This document shows, in pieces, positions 36,301-44,243 of a stretch of 53,934 bases of DNA. The notes beneath the pieces were generated by a model. The model made no database searches, had not been told where the DNA came from, and worked only from the letters and a program-made list of their open reading frames with translations. The DNA comes from a bacterium (GTDB lineage Bacteria > Sumerlaeota > Sumerlaeia > SLMS01), in assembly GCA_016125005.1 (NCBI GenBank), contig WGMQ01000039.1:1-53934 (forward strand). Reading direction: 5' to 3'. Position 1 is the first letter of the stretch; each line of letters begins with the position of its first letter. The position numbers and the translations under genes are program-made.

Positions 36301-36434
36301 TGAAACTGGTGAACAACAACCCACCCTTTGACAGCCAAATGGCCATCTTTGCCGGCGCGACGCTGATTTTTCTCGGCTACGGCGTGCGGCACATGACATC
36401 GGTCGGAGGCATGCGGCGCCTGATGCCGTTCTGA
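33357..36434 (+). CDS. Cyclase-like domain plus pseudokinase membrane protein
   Basis: 1025 aa from the ATG at 33357 (GGAGG 4 bases before; GTG 33339 and ATG 33366 are alternatives). Residues about 22-200 resemble a class III cyclase fold: I-V-Y-V-D-L-A-G, K-S-A-G-I-G-V-I-F, R-I-G-I-D-F-G-Q-V. The second metal Asp (G-D-G in active enzymes) is Ile, so catalysis is unlikely. Residues about 272-560 are a Ser/Thr kinase fold lacking key residues: Arg307 replaces the nucleotide Lys, H-R-D-I-Q-P-D-S (399-406) lacks the loop Lys and Asn, and DFG is S-F-A (419-421). Two long hydrophobic stretches, a coiled coil (about 715-860), a Gly/Met/Tyr-rich linker and a C-terminal membrane bundle follow. It is presumably a scaffold or sensor working with the kinase just upstream. 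Confidence 0.85.
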   Translation: MADRMKSDEVDTTSGLFLRGAGDAVRDVFTIVYVDLAGLGRAAETLDRQVLMEVSTAAKKAIRAAQSPFGGTEFDKSAGIGVIFQRPIDAVGYSLSLLDALGKLQDRFKVPLLPRIGIDFGQVEVQGLDEARNTRSATTLHVHGEPLQTAAALMRKAEVGHALLSRAAFDLAKSTATANETIPPGTRWIRHGRSPLGKLPQPVDICEVAPAAPNAGKPEAAGQTMLMAFEFGASQLVSSLGSGPKRSLTSAEVGSRTAAGLPALGRAEELLGTSLGNFRIEGLKSGDQGRWSYVAHDVELRRDVHLRVLPPDDAKDHLIRSRFLREGMASMFLQHPNLAAGYESGRKDGLHFLAGELVRGVTLREMVEVAGSLDPKLTLGYAIQVARALCAVHAGGIIHRDIQPDSLIATQQGVVKIQSFALAKVRDTGDLPGAAKRSGDDAPIGGLMAENLTAMNTALGNPEFSAPEQLISAADVDYRADQYSLGCLIVFLLTGEPPVKGTSAFEVRARVGSGVKAPLKGVESVPPGLESVVLKLLARDPEARFKEMGEVLEALEKIQGVRPVTVAGAKGAPSAAPVASASPQSPLAQAAHEYNTASWRRLRIIGVFGLLALLIAGGVVIGVAQDFPVGMGLLGLAFLAPAFHLLLDGLFFHNPLFRRFIRLFAHPSPLGIAIGVGLVALIVGGLYLLGLLAIAGIVVLSALVLAIAWQLFVLLPLKFQRSQALRTIQEQLKQMRQEGQSEDKVREIIFEAAGANWEELFEALFGYDAKIAMRAEMRGANRLAGRRRFAAWRDGIAAWLVEIEEARAEARTQRTLQEAEEERLATLGVPANVAKKQAQAEAARQYQAEREAYAAPMMQHPGMGMGYGGPLGRGYGQPGMMRDYYGGKSGPVRWFFNSLRTAIGTGIMLGYMGPKIAAYGGIQIPPLVMEYLAAYYKWGFGGTFYAMVIGGIVLQGATSSRYFTSTLTALGGLLLVTVVPVVKLVNNNPPFDSQMAIFAGATLIFLGYGVRHMTSVGGMRRLMPF

Positions 36435-36464
36435 TGTGGCGCAACTCGACAAGATGAAGGCCTC

Positions 36465-36655
36465 ACCACGGAGGCACGGAGACACGGAGAAAAGCGCGGA
36501 ATTGGCGGACATGGAGATCTCATGTAGTGAGCAGAACTCGTCCCTGAGAACTTGAAGAACGAGGTTCAGCCATGCGACAAATGGAGCCCGCGAGGAAGTC
36601 TTCAAACGATTGTGACTCCCGATTGTTTTGCCGCTTTTCTCCGTGCCTCCGTGGT
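36465..36655. repeat. Inverted-repeat element with CACGGAG-rich arms
   Basis: The left arm at 36465-36495 begins ACCACGGAGGCACGGAGA and holds three CACGGAG units. The right arm at 36633-36655 is its inverted complement with one unit fewer. They enclose about 137 bp without a gene. The arms match a widespread interspersed repeat type seen in many bacterial genomes; the structure is like a miniature inverted-repeat element. Together with bases to 36798 it fills the 364-bp gap between the pseudokinase gene and the EEP gene; I see nothing else there. Confidence 0.7.
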
Positions 36656-36798
36656 CCGCTTTCTTTGGCGCAGTAGAATGTTGGCGAGTCGTGCACGTTC
36701 CGAAGTCGTGGTGCGTTGCTCCTCTTGCGTCGGTGAAGTCATGCCGGTGTCATCGGAGAGCGACGCTCGCCCACCCTCGCAAAGGCCCCCCGCCGCCA

Positions 36799-37782
36799 AT
36801 GACGCTCCTCCCCCGCTGGTTGTCGCGTGTGCCCGGCGCGGCCTTCCTGCGGAACCATTGGAAGGGATTCATTCAGGGAACCACCCTCACCGTTGCGGTG
36901 CTGTTCCTGATCAAGTTGACCGCCGCCGACGAGTGGTATTGGTCCAAGGTCGTCTTCTACATTCCGGGAGCCTTGCTCGCGATCCTCGGAGTCACTACTA
37001 CTCTCGCGCCCGGCGGCTTCAGTTGGCGCGCCCGTGCGGTCTTCCTGCCGCTCTTCCTCCTGCTCGGTGGGGTATCACTCTGGATTGAACACCCGGCCGT
37101 CTATACACCGGGCGAGGCGTTGGACCTGAGCGAGCCGGAACTGCGCGTCATGACCTGGAACGTGATGGCCTACACGCTGGGGGAAGAAGAGATTTTCACC
37201 CGCATCAAGTCCGAGAACCCGGACGTTTTCGTGCTCGTGGAGGGCACCTTCCGCGGGCGCAAGCCGGAGAAACTGGCGAAAGCCCTGGGACCAGGCTACA
37301 CTTGGGCTGTCGGGAATCGGCTCTCCATCGCGTCGCGCTTTCCTGTGGTCGAATCGCGGATGCTGGTTCAGGCCCCCGGAGCAACGGCCTTCATCGCGAC
37401 GCTGAACCTGGGTGGCGGGAACCTGGATGTGGTGGCCATCGACATGCACACTCCGCTTTCGCGCAGGGACGGACCCGCCTTCAAATCGCTCGACGAGGGA
37501 CTGGCCGAGGTGGGCACCACGGCGATCGTCTCAGGTGACTTCAACGCCCCCCGAGGAAGCCGTCACCTATCGCGCGTGTTCGATGGATGGCGCGATGACG
37601 TGTTGACGAGTTGTGACGACCATTGGCAGGCCACCTGGCCGAGTCCGGCTCCGCTCTGGCAGATCGACCACAGTTTCAGCCGCGGCAGGGTGGTACCGCT
37701 GGGTGCCCGTATCCCCTGGGGGATAGAAAGCGACCATCTCCCGCTGGTGATTGATTACGCGATCAGTTTCCCGGCCCCGTAG
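36799..37782 (+). CDS. Membrane-anchored endonuclease/exonuclease/phosphatase (EEP) family protein
   Basis: 327 aa from the ATG at 36799. Upstream codons in the same frame (from 36628) run into the inverted-repeat arm and look non-coding. Two or three N-terminal membrane helices (G-T-T-L-T-V-A-V-L-F-L-I, I-P-G-A-L-L-A-I-L-G-V, F-L-P-L-F-L-L-L-G-G) come first. The EEP domain from about residue 115 has T-W-N-V-M, E in V-L-V-E-G-T, the catalytic V-S-G-D-F-N-A-P, and the terminal S-D-H-L-P-L. EEP members cleave phosphodiesters in DNA, RNA or phospholipids. The membrane anchor and the lack of partner genes leave the substrate open. It carries a YGTCTATACR copy at 37099 (Val-Tyr-Thr). Confidence 0.85.
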   Translation: MTLLPRWLSRVPGAAFLRNHWKGFIQGTTLTVAVLFLIKLTAADEWYWSKVVFYIPGALLAILGVTTTLAPGGFSWRARAVFLPLFLLLGGVSLWIEHPAVYTPGEALDLSEPELRVMTWNVMAYTLGEEEIFTRIKSENPDVFVLVEGTFRGRKPEKLAKALGPGYTWAVGNRLSIASRFPVVESRMLVQAPGATAFIATLNLGGGNLDVVAIDMHTPLSRRDGPAFKSLDEGLAEVGTTAIVSGDFNAPRGSRHLSRVFDGWRDDVLTSCDDHWQATWPSPAPLWQIDHSFSRGRVVPLGARIPWGIESDHLPLVIDYAISFPAP

Positions 37783-37932
37783 AGAATGGAAACGCGGGAC
37801 TAAGTTGTATAGATCCGGTGGCGCTTGGGCGCATCCGGGGCAGGCAAAGGCTGACCAACCAATCATTCTGCTGTTTCCCCGACGCAGGGTGTGTGCTTGT
37901 CTACCCATACACCACGAGTAAGAGGTTCACCC

Positions 37933-39105
37933 ATGCCGACTGCGAAAAACACCGCCAAGCCAAAGAATCCCGAGGCCAAGGTGTCCGATCTTGTGCGGGT
38001 GCTCCATCGACTCGCACCGCCGCGGCTGGCGGAGAGCTGGGACAATGTGGGGCTTCAGGTCGGTGATCCGACGGAAGCGTTGGGCAAGGTCCTTGTAGCG
38101 CTGGAAGTCACGCGGGAGGTCCTCGCAGAAGCCCGCAAGATCGGCGCGAAGACTCTGGTGACGCATCATCCCCTCATCTTCCGTCCTGCCAAGTCCATCA
38201 CCCCGGCGACTCCCGGTGGCGCGCTGCTGCTGGAGTTGGCCCGCTCCGGCCTGACGCTGGTGGCCGCCCACACGAATCTGGATTCGGTAGCCTGGGGGAC
38301 AAACGGCGAGTTGGCGGATCGGCTTGGGCTCCAGGCCGCTGGGCGACAGTTTCTCCGTCCCGCGCAGCCGACCACGGATCTGCTGAAGTACGTTGTCTAT
38401 ACACCTGCGACCCATGTGGACGCGGTGATCGCCGCTGTCAATGCGGCCGGGGCAGGGATGATCGGCAATTACTCGCATTGTACCTTTCGTACAGAGGGGA
38501 CGGGAACCTACCTTCCGCACGAAGGCGCCCACCCCTCCGCCGGTCAGGTGGGGAAGCTGGAGTCCGCCGCGGAAGTCCGCCTCGAATGTGTCTGCCCCAA
38601 GAGCCGCATCGAGTCGCTGCTGCGTGAGGTGCGCTCGGTTCATCCCTACGAGGAAATCGCTTACGACCTCATTCCGCTCGCCAACGCCACCTCGGAGGCC
38701 GCGGGGCTCGGAATGCTCGGCACGCTGGCCAAGCCCACCACGCTGGCTGCCTTCTCAAAGCTGGCGAAGAAGACCCTCGGCCTGACGAGCGTCGGGTTGG
38801 TTGGCGATGACAAGGCTCCGATCGAGCGCGTGGCGATCTGCACGGGAGCCGGCGGTGAGATCATCCGCACCTGGCGCCGAGGAGAAGCGGACGTGTTGGT
38901 CACCGGCGAGATGACCCACCACGACTGCGCCGACGCCCATCAATTGGGCGTCCCCGTCGTCCTCGTAGGTCACTGGGCCAGCGAGGCCATTGTGTCGCCC
39001 CGCCTCGCCGGGACGCTGGCTGGCGCCCTCGCAGAGGAGGGTTTCGCTGACGTCTCCATCGTCGCGAGCAGCAAGGAAGTGAACCCGCTGCGCCGGGTCA
39101 ACTGA
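37933..39105 (+). CDS. Nif3-like dinuclear metal centre protein (DUF34/YqfO type)
   Basis: 390 aa from the ATG at 37933, with AAGAGG upstream. Metal-binding landmarks of the family: A-E-S-W-D-N-V-G-L-Q-V-G-D, V-T-H-H-P-L-I-F and A-A-H-T-N-L-D near the N-terminus; T-G-E-M-T-H-H-D and V-G-H-W-A-S-E near the C-terminus. The central insertion (about residues 150-260, with V-H-P-Y-E-E-I-A-Y-D) is the PII/CutA-like domain of long YqfO-type members. The proteins form hexameric rings and bind two metals per subunit; a GTP cyclohydrolase-related role has been proposed but is not settled. Four bases separate it from the amine oxidase gene. It has a YGTCTATACR copy at 38395 (Val-Tyr-Thr). Confidence 0.92.
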   Translation: MPTAKNTAKPKNPEAKVSDLVRVLHRLAPPRLAESWDNVGLQVGDPTEALGKVLVALEVTREVLAEARKIGAKTLVTHHPLIFRPAKSITPATPGGALLLELARSGLTLVAAHTNLDSVAWGTNGELADRLGLQAAGRQFLRPAQPTTDLLKYVVYTPATHVDAVIAAVNAAGAGMIGNYSHCTFRTEGTGTYLPHEGAHPSAGQVGKLESAAEVRLECVCPKSRIESLLREVRSVHPYEEIAYDLIPLANATSEAAGLGMLGTLAKPTTLAAFSKLAKKTLGLTSVGLVGDDKAPIERVAICTGAGGEIIRTWRRGEADVLVTGEMTHHDCADAHQLGVPVVLVGHWASEAIVSPRLAGTLAGALAEEGFADVSIVASSKEVNPLRRVN

Positions 39106-39109
39106 CCAC

Positions 39110-40396
39110 GTGGACACCAGCGTGGATGTCGCCGTTATCGGTGGCGGTATCGCGGGACTCAGCGCCGCCACGGCGCTGCGCGCACTCGGGATCGACGTCT
39201 TGGTGATCGAGGCCCGCGAGCGACTCGGCGGGCGCATTCATACCATCGTGGTGGACGGTGCGCCGCTGGACCTCGGAGCGGCGTTTGTCCACGGGGCCGG
39301 TGACCTGAACCCGATCACACGACTGATGGCGGATGCTGGAATCGAACTGCTGGATCCGCATGCGGACTCGGCTCCGCAGTACTTCGCCGCGGGAGCGCCC
39401 CTTGGCGACGCCGATGCAGATCGTATAGACAGACTGGCCGAAGCGGCTTCCCGCAAGATTCACAAGCTGGCCCGCACCGCCGATGCATCTGCGACTGTGG
39501 ACGATGCGATTGCGAGCACTCTCGCCGGGGTGAAGGCAGCCTCCCCCACCGTTCGCTCAGGCGTGGCGCACGCTCTCGCCGCCGAGTTCGAAATCGTCCG
39601 CGGCGAGGACGCGCGGCGCCTTTCACTGGCGCAGATCGACGCCGACGTGCAGCTACCGGGAGGAGATCTTGTCCCGCGCGGTGGCTATGCCCGGCTGATC
39701 GACTGGCTCGCGCAGAATGTTCCGGTACGATTCAACTTCGCAGTGCGGAATATCGCCTACGATTCCGAGGGCGTTACGATCAGTTCGGACCGCGAAACGG
39801 TCCGCTGCCGCCGCGCGCTCATCACGCTTCCCCTCGGAGTGCTCAAGAACGACAAGGTCGTGTTCGATCCCCCGCTCCCAGAGACCAAACGGTCCGCCAT
39901 CGCTCGCCTCGGCGTCGGTGCCGTGAACAAGGTATTCCTCCGATTCGAAAATCCGTTCTGGCCCCCGGATACGACGATCCTCTCCCCCATCGGGGCGGAC
40001 CGGGAACACGCATCCGAATTCTATGCGCTGACTTATCTGGACGGAGAAGCGATCCTCGTCTGGTTCCTGAAGGGGGACGATTCGCGCCGCCTGGATGCGA
40101 TGGAGGAGGAGGCATTCAACCGGGAAGCGGTTGCGCGCTTGCATGAAGCCTTCGGAGAGGCCACTCCCCTGCCATCAAAGATCATCCGGTCGCGATGGAC
40201 CTGCGATCCGTGGACGCTCGGCTCCCACACGGTGATGACGCCCGGCGCGTCACCCTCCGACACGGAGGCTCTCGCTGCGCCCGTCGGTGACCGCTTGTTC
40301 TTTGCAGGTGAAGCCACCTCCGCCGAGTTCTTCGGCACGGTCCACGGTGCCTGGCTTTCGGGACAGCGCGCTGCACGTGAAATCGCTGGATCATAA
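39110..40396 (+). CDS. Flavin-containing amine oxidase
   Basis: 428 aa from a GTG at 39110, four bases after the Nif3-like stop. FAD-binding G-x-G-x-x-G in V-I-G-G-G-I-A-G-L-S-A-A, then V-I-E-A-R-E-R-L-G-G-R-I-H-T, typical of monoamine/polyamine oxidases. A central substrate domain includes L-G-V-G-A-V-N-K-V-F-L, and the C-terminal FAD block is L-F-F-A-G-E-A-T-S ... F-F-G-T-V-H-G-A-W-L-S-G. No signal peptide; cytosolic. The substrate (an amine or polyamine) cannot be read out. It is translationally close to the Nif3-like gene, so the two probably share a message. A YGTCTATACR copy on the opposite strand lies at 39423 (Arg-Ile-Asp with the rare ATA codon). Confidence 0.9.
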   Translation: MDTSVDVAVIGGGIAGLSAATALRALGIDVLVIEARERLGGRIHTIVVDGAPLDLGAAFVHGAGDLNPITRLMADAGIELLDPHADSAPQYFAAGAPLGDADADRIDRLAEAASRKIHKLARTADASATVDDAIASTLAGVKAASPTVRSGVAHALAAEFEIVRGEDARRLSLAQIDADVQLPGGDLVPRGGYARLIDWLAQNVPVRFNFAVRNIAYDSEGVTISSDRETVRCRRALITLPLGVLKNDKVVFDPPLPETKRSAIARLGVGAVNKVFLRFENPFWPPDTTILSPIGADREHASEFYALTYLDGEAILVWFLKGDDSRRLDAMEEEAFNREAVARLHEAFGEATPLPSKIIRSRWTCDPWTLGSHTVMTPGASPSDTEALAAPVGDRLFFAGEATSAEFFGTVHGAWLSGQRAAREIAGS

Positions 40397-40863
40397 AGTG
40401 ACGCTGGCCCGGAGTGAGTTCCAGGCCAGCGTTGGGAAGCCGGTGGGGGGATGAACGGCTTCCCTTTGGAGTAAGGAGAAAAGCTCGCGGCGCCTCCTCC
40501 CAACTCCAGTCGTGGGGTGCAAATTGAATCGGATCGAGTTCGGCACCTCTTTCTGGAAGTTCAACGCACCCCGGATGGGACCGTCGGTGCTGGTCTTGGT
40601 ATGCAGTAGAGCAGATCATGCGCCGCATCAACCAACCCGACGTCATTCGGTCTAAATATCTAAGTATACTATGTTTAGCTCTATTTCTTGATCGCATGAG
40701 CAGCCGAACAAGATCGCAAAACGAGACCAAGTCTCCAATGGCGATGTTCTCATAATGAGATATTTGTGTGTGAGGCAAGAACTCTCCCTTTTCGGTTGCG
40801 GCATTGCTCCGCTCACGGCAACAGGCTGTCTCGCAAGGCAGGCCCCAATTTGAGGAAATCCGC
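40397..40863. other. 467-bp non-coding region before the FG-GAP gene
   Basis: It holds a strong hairpin at 40401-40432, then an AT-rich island at about 40651-40700 with the palindrome AGTATACT (40663-40670, containing TATACT, a fair -10 match but without a good -35), and the palindrome TCTCATAATGAGA at 40748-40760. I see no gene in it. It probably contains the promoter and operators of the FG-GAP gene. Confidence 0.5.
40401..40432 (+). terminator. Stem-loop after the amine oxidase gene
   Basis: ACGCTGGCC (40401-40409) pairs with GGCCAGCGT (40424-40432), with three more pairs (GGA/TCC) inside after a mismatch. It begins four bases after the gene ends, but no T-run follows. It may be a terminator that works with Rho or an RNA-stabilising hairpin. 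Confidence 0.5.
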
Positions 40864-43800
40864 ATGCGCCGAGTCACATGGCTGGTGGTGGGCATTCTGG
40901 GTATGGGCACCGGTGCGCACGCATCGGATGCGCGCTTTGTAGAGGCGGAGTACGTGGGCGGCTATTCGCGCGCCGTTGCGGACTACAACGGCGATGGAAG
41001 GCTGGATGTCGCCTACGTGGTCGCAGCAGGAAACACGACGGTCACGGTCCTTTATGGAAACGGCACCGGCGGTTTCCGCGCGGGGACCACTTTCAGTTCC
41101 CCGGGAAACCCCGTGGAAATCCAAGCCGTTGATGTAAATCATGACGGCTGGCCCGATCTGGCGATACGAAGCTCGGGGACCCGCCGCAGCGATATCTACC
41201 TCAATCAGTTGAACGGCACCTTTGGCGCGGGAATTCGGACGCCTGAGAGTTCCCCCGGTAGCGCGCCGATGCTGTTCGGCGACATCAACAACGACGGGCT
41301 GATTGATCTGATTCACCGCTCAAGCGGGACTGCGACGTACTACTACCTCGGTACAGGCAAGGGAACTTTCGGGGCCCAGACTTCGTACCTGACCAACGAA
41401 ACGCCGGTGCTCTGCGAACTGAATGGCGACGGTGCCGTCGATCTCGTGACCTACCACAACACCAATTGGCGGGTGTACCACAACGACGCAATCGCCGGGA
41501 CCGTCTCCTATACCCTTCGTCAGGACTTCACCATCCCGGCGGGGTTTGTCTACGATCTATACGCCGATAATTTGGATGGAGTTTCAGGCGCCGAGATTCT
41601 CCTGCGCAACTACATATCCAACGGTGGCACAAACGACGAGTTCAACAGCCTGCTCTTCGTCAATGACGGGAGTGGCATGTTCGGTTCCTCGACCACGCTT
41701 GATCCGGGTGGGCCTTTCCTCGGCACCGGCTATGCGATCCCCAGCTTTGCGGATCTGGACGGCGACGGACTGAGGGAGATCCTGGACGAGCGGGGCATCC
41801 TCCACGCGACGGCTCCGGGAGTGTACGGGCGACGGACAGGCCTCGCTTCGTCCCCGTTCAACGATACGGTGGGCTGCGACCTGAATAGCGACGGATTCGT
41901 CGATCTGGTCTCAAGCAGCATCCACTTTGGCGTGGCCCCGGGTGGATCCATCGCCAGCACGCGCACCTTCCCTGTTGGATCGCTCCCCAACGTGGCTCTG
42001 CTGGGGGATTTCGACGGCGATGGCAAGAATGATATCCTGACTGGCGAAGATCATCTTTCGGACGGCGGCTATACGCTCCTCAAGGGGACCGGGGCTGGTA
42101 ACTTCGAGACATCATCAACGGGCTCACTGACCTCCTTCCGTGTCGAGCACGGCGCATCCGGCGACTTTGACGGGGATGGGCGCGCTGATGCGGCGCTGGG
42201 TCGGAGAAGCGGTTCAGGGGTGATCTTGAAGGGGCAGAGCAACGGCACACTCAGTTCTGCCGTGAGCTTCTCTGGCGGCAATTACGTCATCGCTGGTGAT
42301 TTGACGGGCGACAACCGACCGGAGCTGATCGCTGGGGTCTCTTTCGACTCGCCCGCCTTCTACTTGAACATCAACGACGGGAGCGGGAACTTCACGGGCG
42401 ATCTGATCATCGGTCCGGCCATTGGCCCGCAGCACTTTGTCTTGGCTGAGGCCACCGGCGACACCCACAAGGACCTTTTGTTCACGGCCAGCTTCAATGG
42501 GAACGTCTTCGTCCTCCCAGGCGATGGAACGGGGGGCTTAGGCTCCCCAGTTACGGTCGCCACCGGTTATTCCGACGGTTTGGCAGGAGTTGCCGTCCAC
42601 GACTTCAATGCGGACACCCTCCCCGACCTGGTCATCGCGCAGCGCAGTTTCAGTCAATTGCTGATCCACCTCGGGACGGGCGCGGGGACGTGGCAAAACG
42701 TTGCCACGCGCACCAGCATGAATGGCAATGGTCTCAGTGAACCGACCTACATCGAGGTAGTCGATCTCACCGGGGACGGGGTGAAGGACCTGCTGGTCAC
42801 GCTCGTCAATTCCTCCCAGTTCCTGCTCTACGAGAGCAACAACGACGGGACGTTCGACGTGCCCGTTCCAATCAACTCCCTCTCCAATACCTACACCGTA
42901 GCCGTTGGGGACGTGCTGGGAGACGGCTCGGTCGGATTCGTGTCATCCTCCAGCACCCTCGAAAGCGCCGTAGTCCATTTCATGCGCCCGCTGCGTAGTC
43001 CCAGCGCCAGCATCGTGGACGGACGGACCGTCGACGTCAGCATTGCAGGCTACACGAGCGCCGACATGCTGAATCCGATCTATTACGGAGTTGGCGGCGA
43101 GGGTATCGGCTCACTGGCCGTGCATCCCAGCGCCGTGGCCGAGTCCAGCCCTGGCAACTATCGCCTCACGTGGGGCAGTGGCGAGATGAAGAGCGGGGGA
43201 ACGATTGAGGTCGGTCTTTCCCCCGCCATGGCAGGGCCCGGCAGCATGCCGGCGTTCCACAGTGAACGCGCGACCGCCACCGGCGTCGGGATCGGCGGGG
43301 CGCTCCCCACCTCGCAGATCACTGCCGTCGACAATGTCTGGTTCGTCTCGGACCCGGTCACCGGCTCCGTCACCTCAAGCGACGATGACCAGGTGGGACG
43401 TATAGACATCTATGCACGCCACGAGGACGGTGGCTCCTGGGCGCTGGTGGGGCGTCGTACCGCGAGCCTTGATGGGTTCTCGGCGGTTCCCGGGAACCTG
43501 CCAGGAACGTACTACCTGCAAAGCGTCGCCTACGACAAAGCGGGTCACGAGGAGGCGGGTGGCGTCCCGTCAGGCACCTCGGGAATCGGGGACATCTCGG
43601 TGGTCGACGTACCGCTGATCAACGGCCCCCTGACGCTGGACGTCCCAACCGGCCCGTCGGTGGAGTTGCTCTTCCCGCTGACGAACGATCTATCCGTCAC
43701 GATCATCCTTCCTAATGTCACTGTCGGGGGGACGATCACGGTCGAACGGCAGCAGGATCGGACCAACACGGCGGGAATCCCGGAGAACACCCTGATTCCC

Positions 43801-44103
43801 CAGAAGTGGATCATCACCTCCAGTATCGGGCTGACTTGGGACACCGCGACCGGGGCGACGATCATCTTCGAGTACGACGACTCGTCCACCGGACTGGGGC
43901 TGCTCTCCGAACTCGATGACCTGAACATCGTCTATGCGGTGGAGTCGACCCCCGAACCGCCTCGTGAATACGAGGGCAGCCAGATCGCCTTCGACTACAC
44001 CAACAACCGCCTGACAGTAACCGGGGTGACAGGGTTCTCCACCTGGTATGTCGGAACGTCCGGTGAAGTGACGGCCTCGGCGGAATACTGGATGTTCTGG
44101 TAG
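40864..44103 (+). CDS. Secreted FG-GAP/VCBS-repeat protein with conserved C-terminal tail
   Basis: 1079 aa from the ATG at 40864 (GAGGAAAT 4 bases upstream). Signal peptide about 20 residues with A-H-A-S cleavage. Residues about 25-700 form FG-GAP repeats with calcium loops such as D-Y-N-G-D-G-R-L-D-V, D-V-N-H-D-G-W-P-D-L, D-I-N-N-D-G-L-I-D-L, D-L-N-S-D-G-F-V-D-L, D-F-D-G-D-G-K-N-D-I and D-L-T-G-D-G-V-K-D-L, an integrin-alpha-like beta-propeller. Beta-sandwich segments follow, then V-T-G-F-S-T-W-Y-V-G and the ending A-S-A-E-Y-W-M-F-W, closely matching the last residues of the WD40-caspase protein at 1739. Probably exported and surface-bound, for adhesion or binding. It carries a YGTCTATACR copy at 43400. 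Confidence 0.9.
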   Translation: MRRVTWLVVGILGMGTGAHASDARFVEAEYVGGYSRAVADYNGDGRLDVAYVVAAGNTTVTVLYGNGTGGFRAGTTFSSPGNPVEIQAVDVNHDGWPDLAIRSSGTRRSDIYLNQLNGTFGAGIRTPESSPGSAPMLFGDINNDGLIDLIHRSSGTATYYYLGTGKGTFGAQTSYLTNETPVLCELNGDGAVDLVTYHNTNWRVYHNDAIAGTVSYTLRQDFTIPAGFVYDLYADNLDGVSGAEILLRNYISNGGTNDEFNSLLFVNDGSGMFGSSTTLDPGGPFLGTGYAIPSFADLDGDGLREILDERGILHATAPGVYGRRTGLASSPFNDTVGCDLNSDGFVDLVSSSIHFGVAPGGSIASTRTFPVGSLPNVALLGDFDGDGKNDILTGEDHLSDGGYTLLKGTGAGNFETSSTGSLTSFRVEHGASGDFDGDGRADAALGRRSGSGVILKGQSNGTLSSAVSFSGGNYVIAGDLTGDNRPELIAGVSFDSPAFYLNINDGSGNFTGDLIIGPAIGPQHFVLAEATGDTHKDLLFTASFNGNVFVLPGDGTGGLGSPVTVATGYSDGLAGVAVHDFNADTLPDLVIAQRSFSQLLIHLGTGAGTWQNVATRTSMNGNGLSEPTYIEVVDLTGDGVKDLLVTLVNSSQFLLYESNNDGTFDVPVPINSLSNTYTVAVGDVLGDGSVGFVSSSSTLESAVVHFMRPLRSPSASIVDGRTVDVSIAGYTSADMLNPIYYGVGGEGIGSLAVHPSAVAESSPGNYRLTWGSGEMKSGGTIEVGLSPAMAGPGSMPAFHSERATATGVGIGGALPTSQITAVDNVWFVSDPVTGSVTSSDDDQVGRIDIYARHEDGGSWALVGRRTASLDGFSAVPGNLPGTYYLQSVAYDKAGHEEAGGVPSGTSGIGDISVVDVPLINGPLTLDVPTGPSVELLFPLTNDLSVTIILPNVTVGGTITVERQQDRTNTAGIPENTLIPQKWIITSSIGLTWDTATGATIIFEYDDSSTGLGLLSELDDLNIVYAVESTPEPPREYEGSQIAFDYTNNRLTVTGVTGFSTWYVGTSGEVTASAEYWMFW

Positions 44104-44243
44104 GGCCGGCGGAGTTCTATTGGGGGCTTCCCCGAAGAAGGTCTATTTTTCGACGGCAGGGCAGAGAGTAAACTCCTTCTGACTTGACCTCCAAGTGTTC
44201 CCCGCCGAGCATCATTGCGACATAACTTAAAGGACTCTTCCCC

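Noticed and set aside
36628..36798. N-terminal extension of the EEP protein
   Set aside because: The upstream codons run through the inverted-repeat arm and have Cys/Arg/Pro-rich non-coding character.
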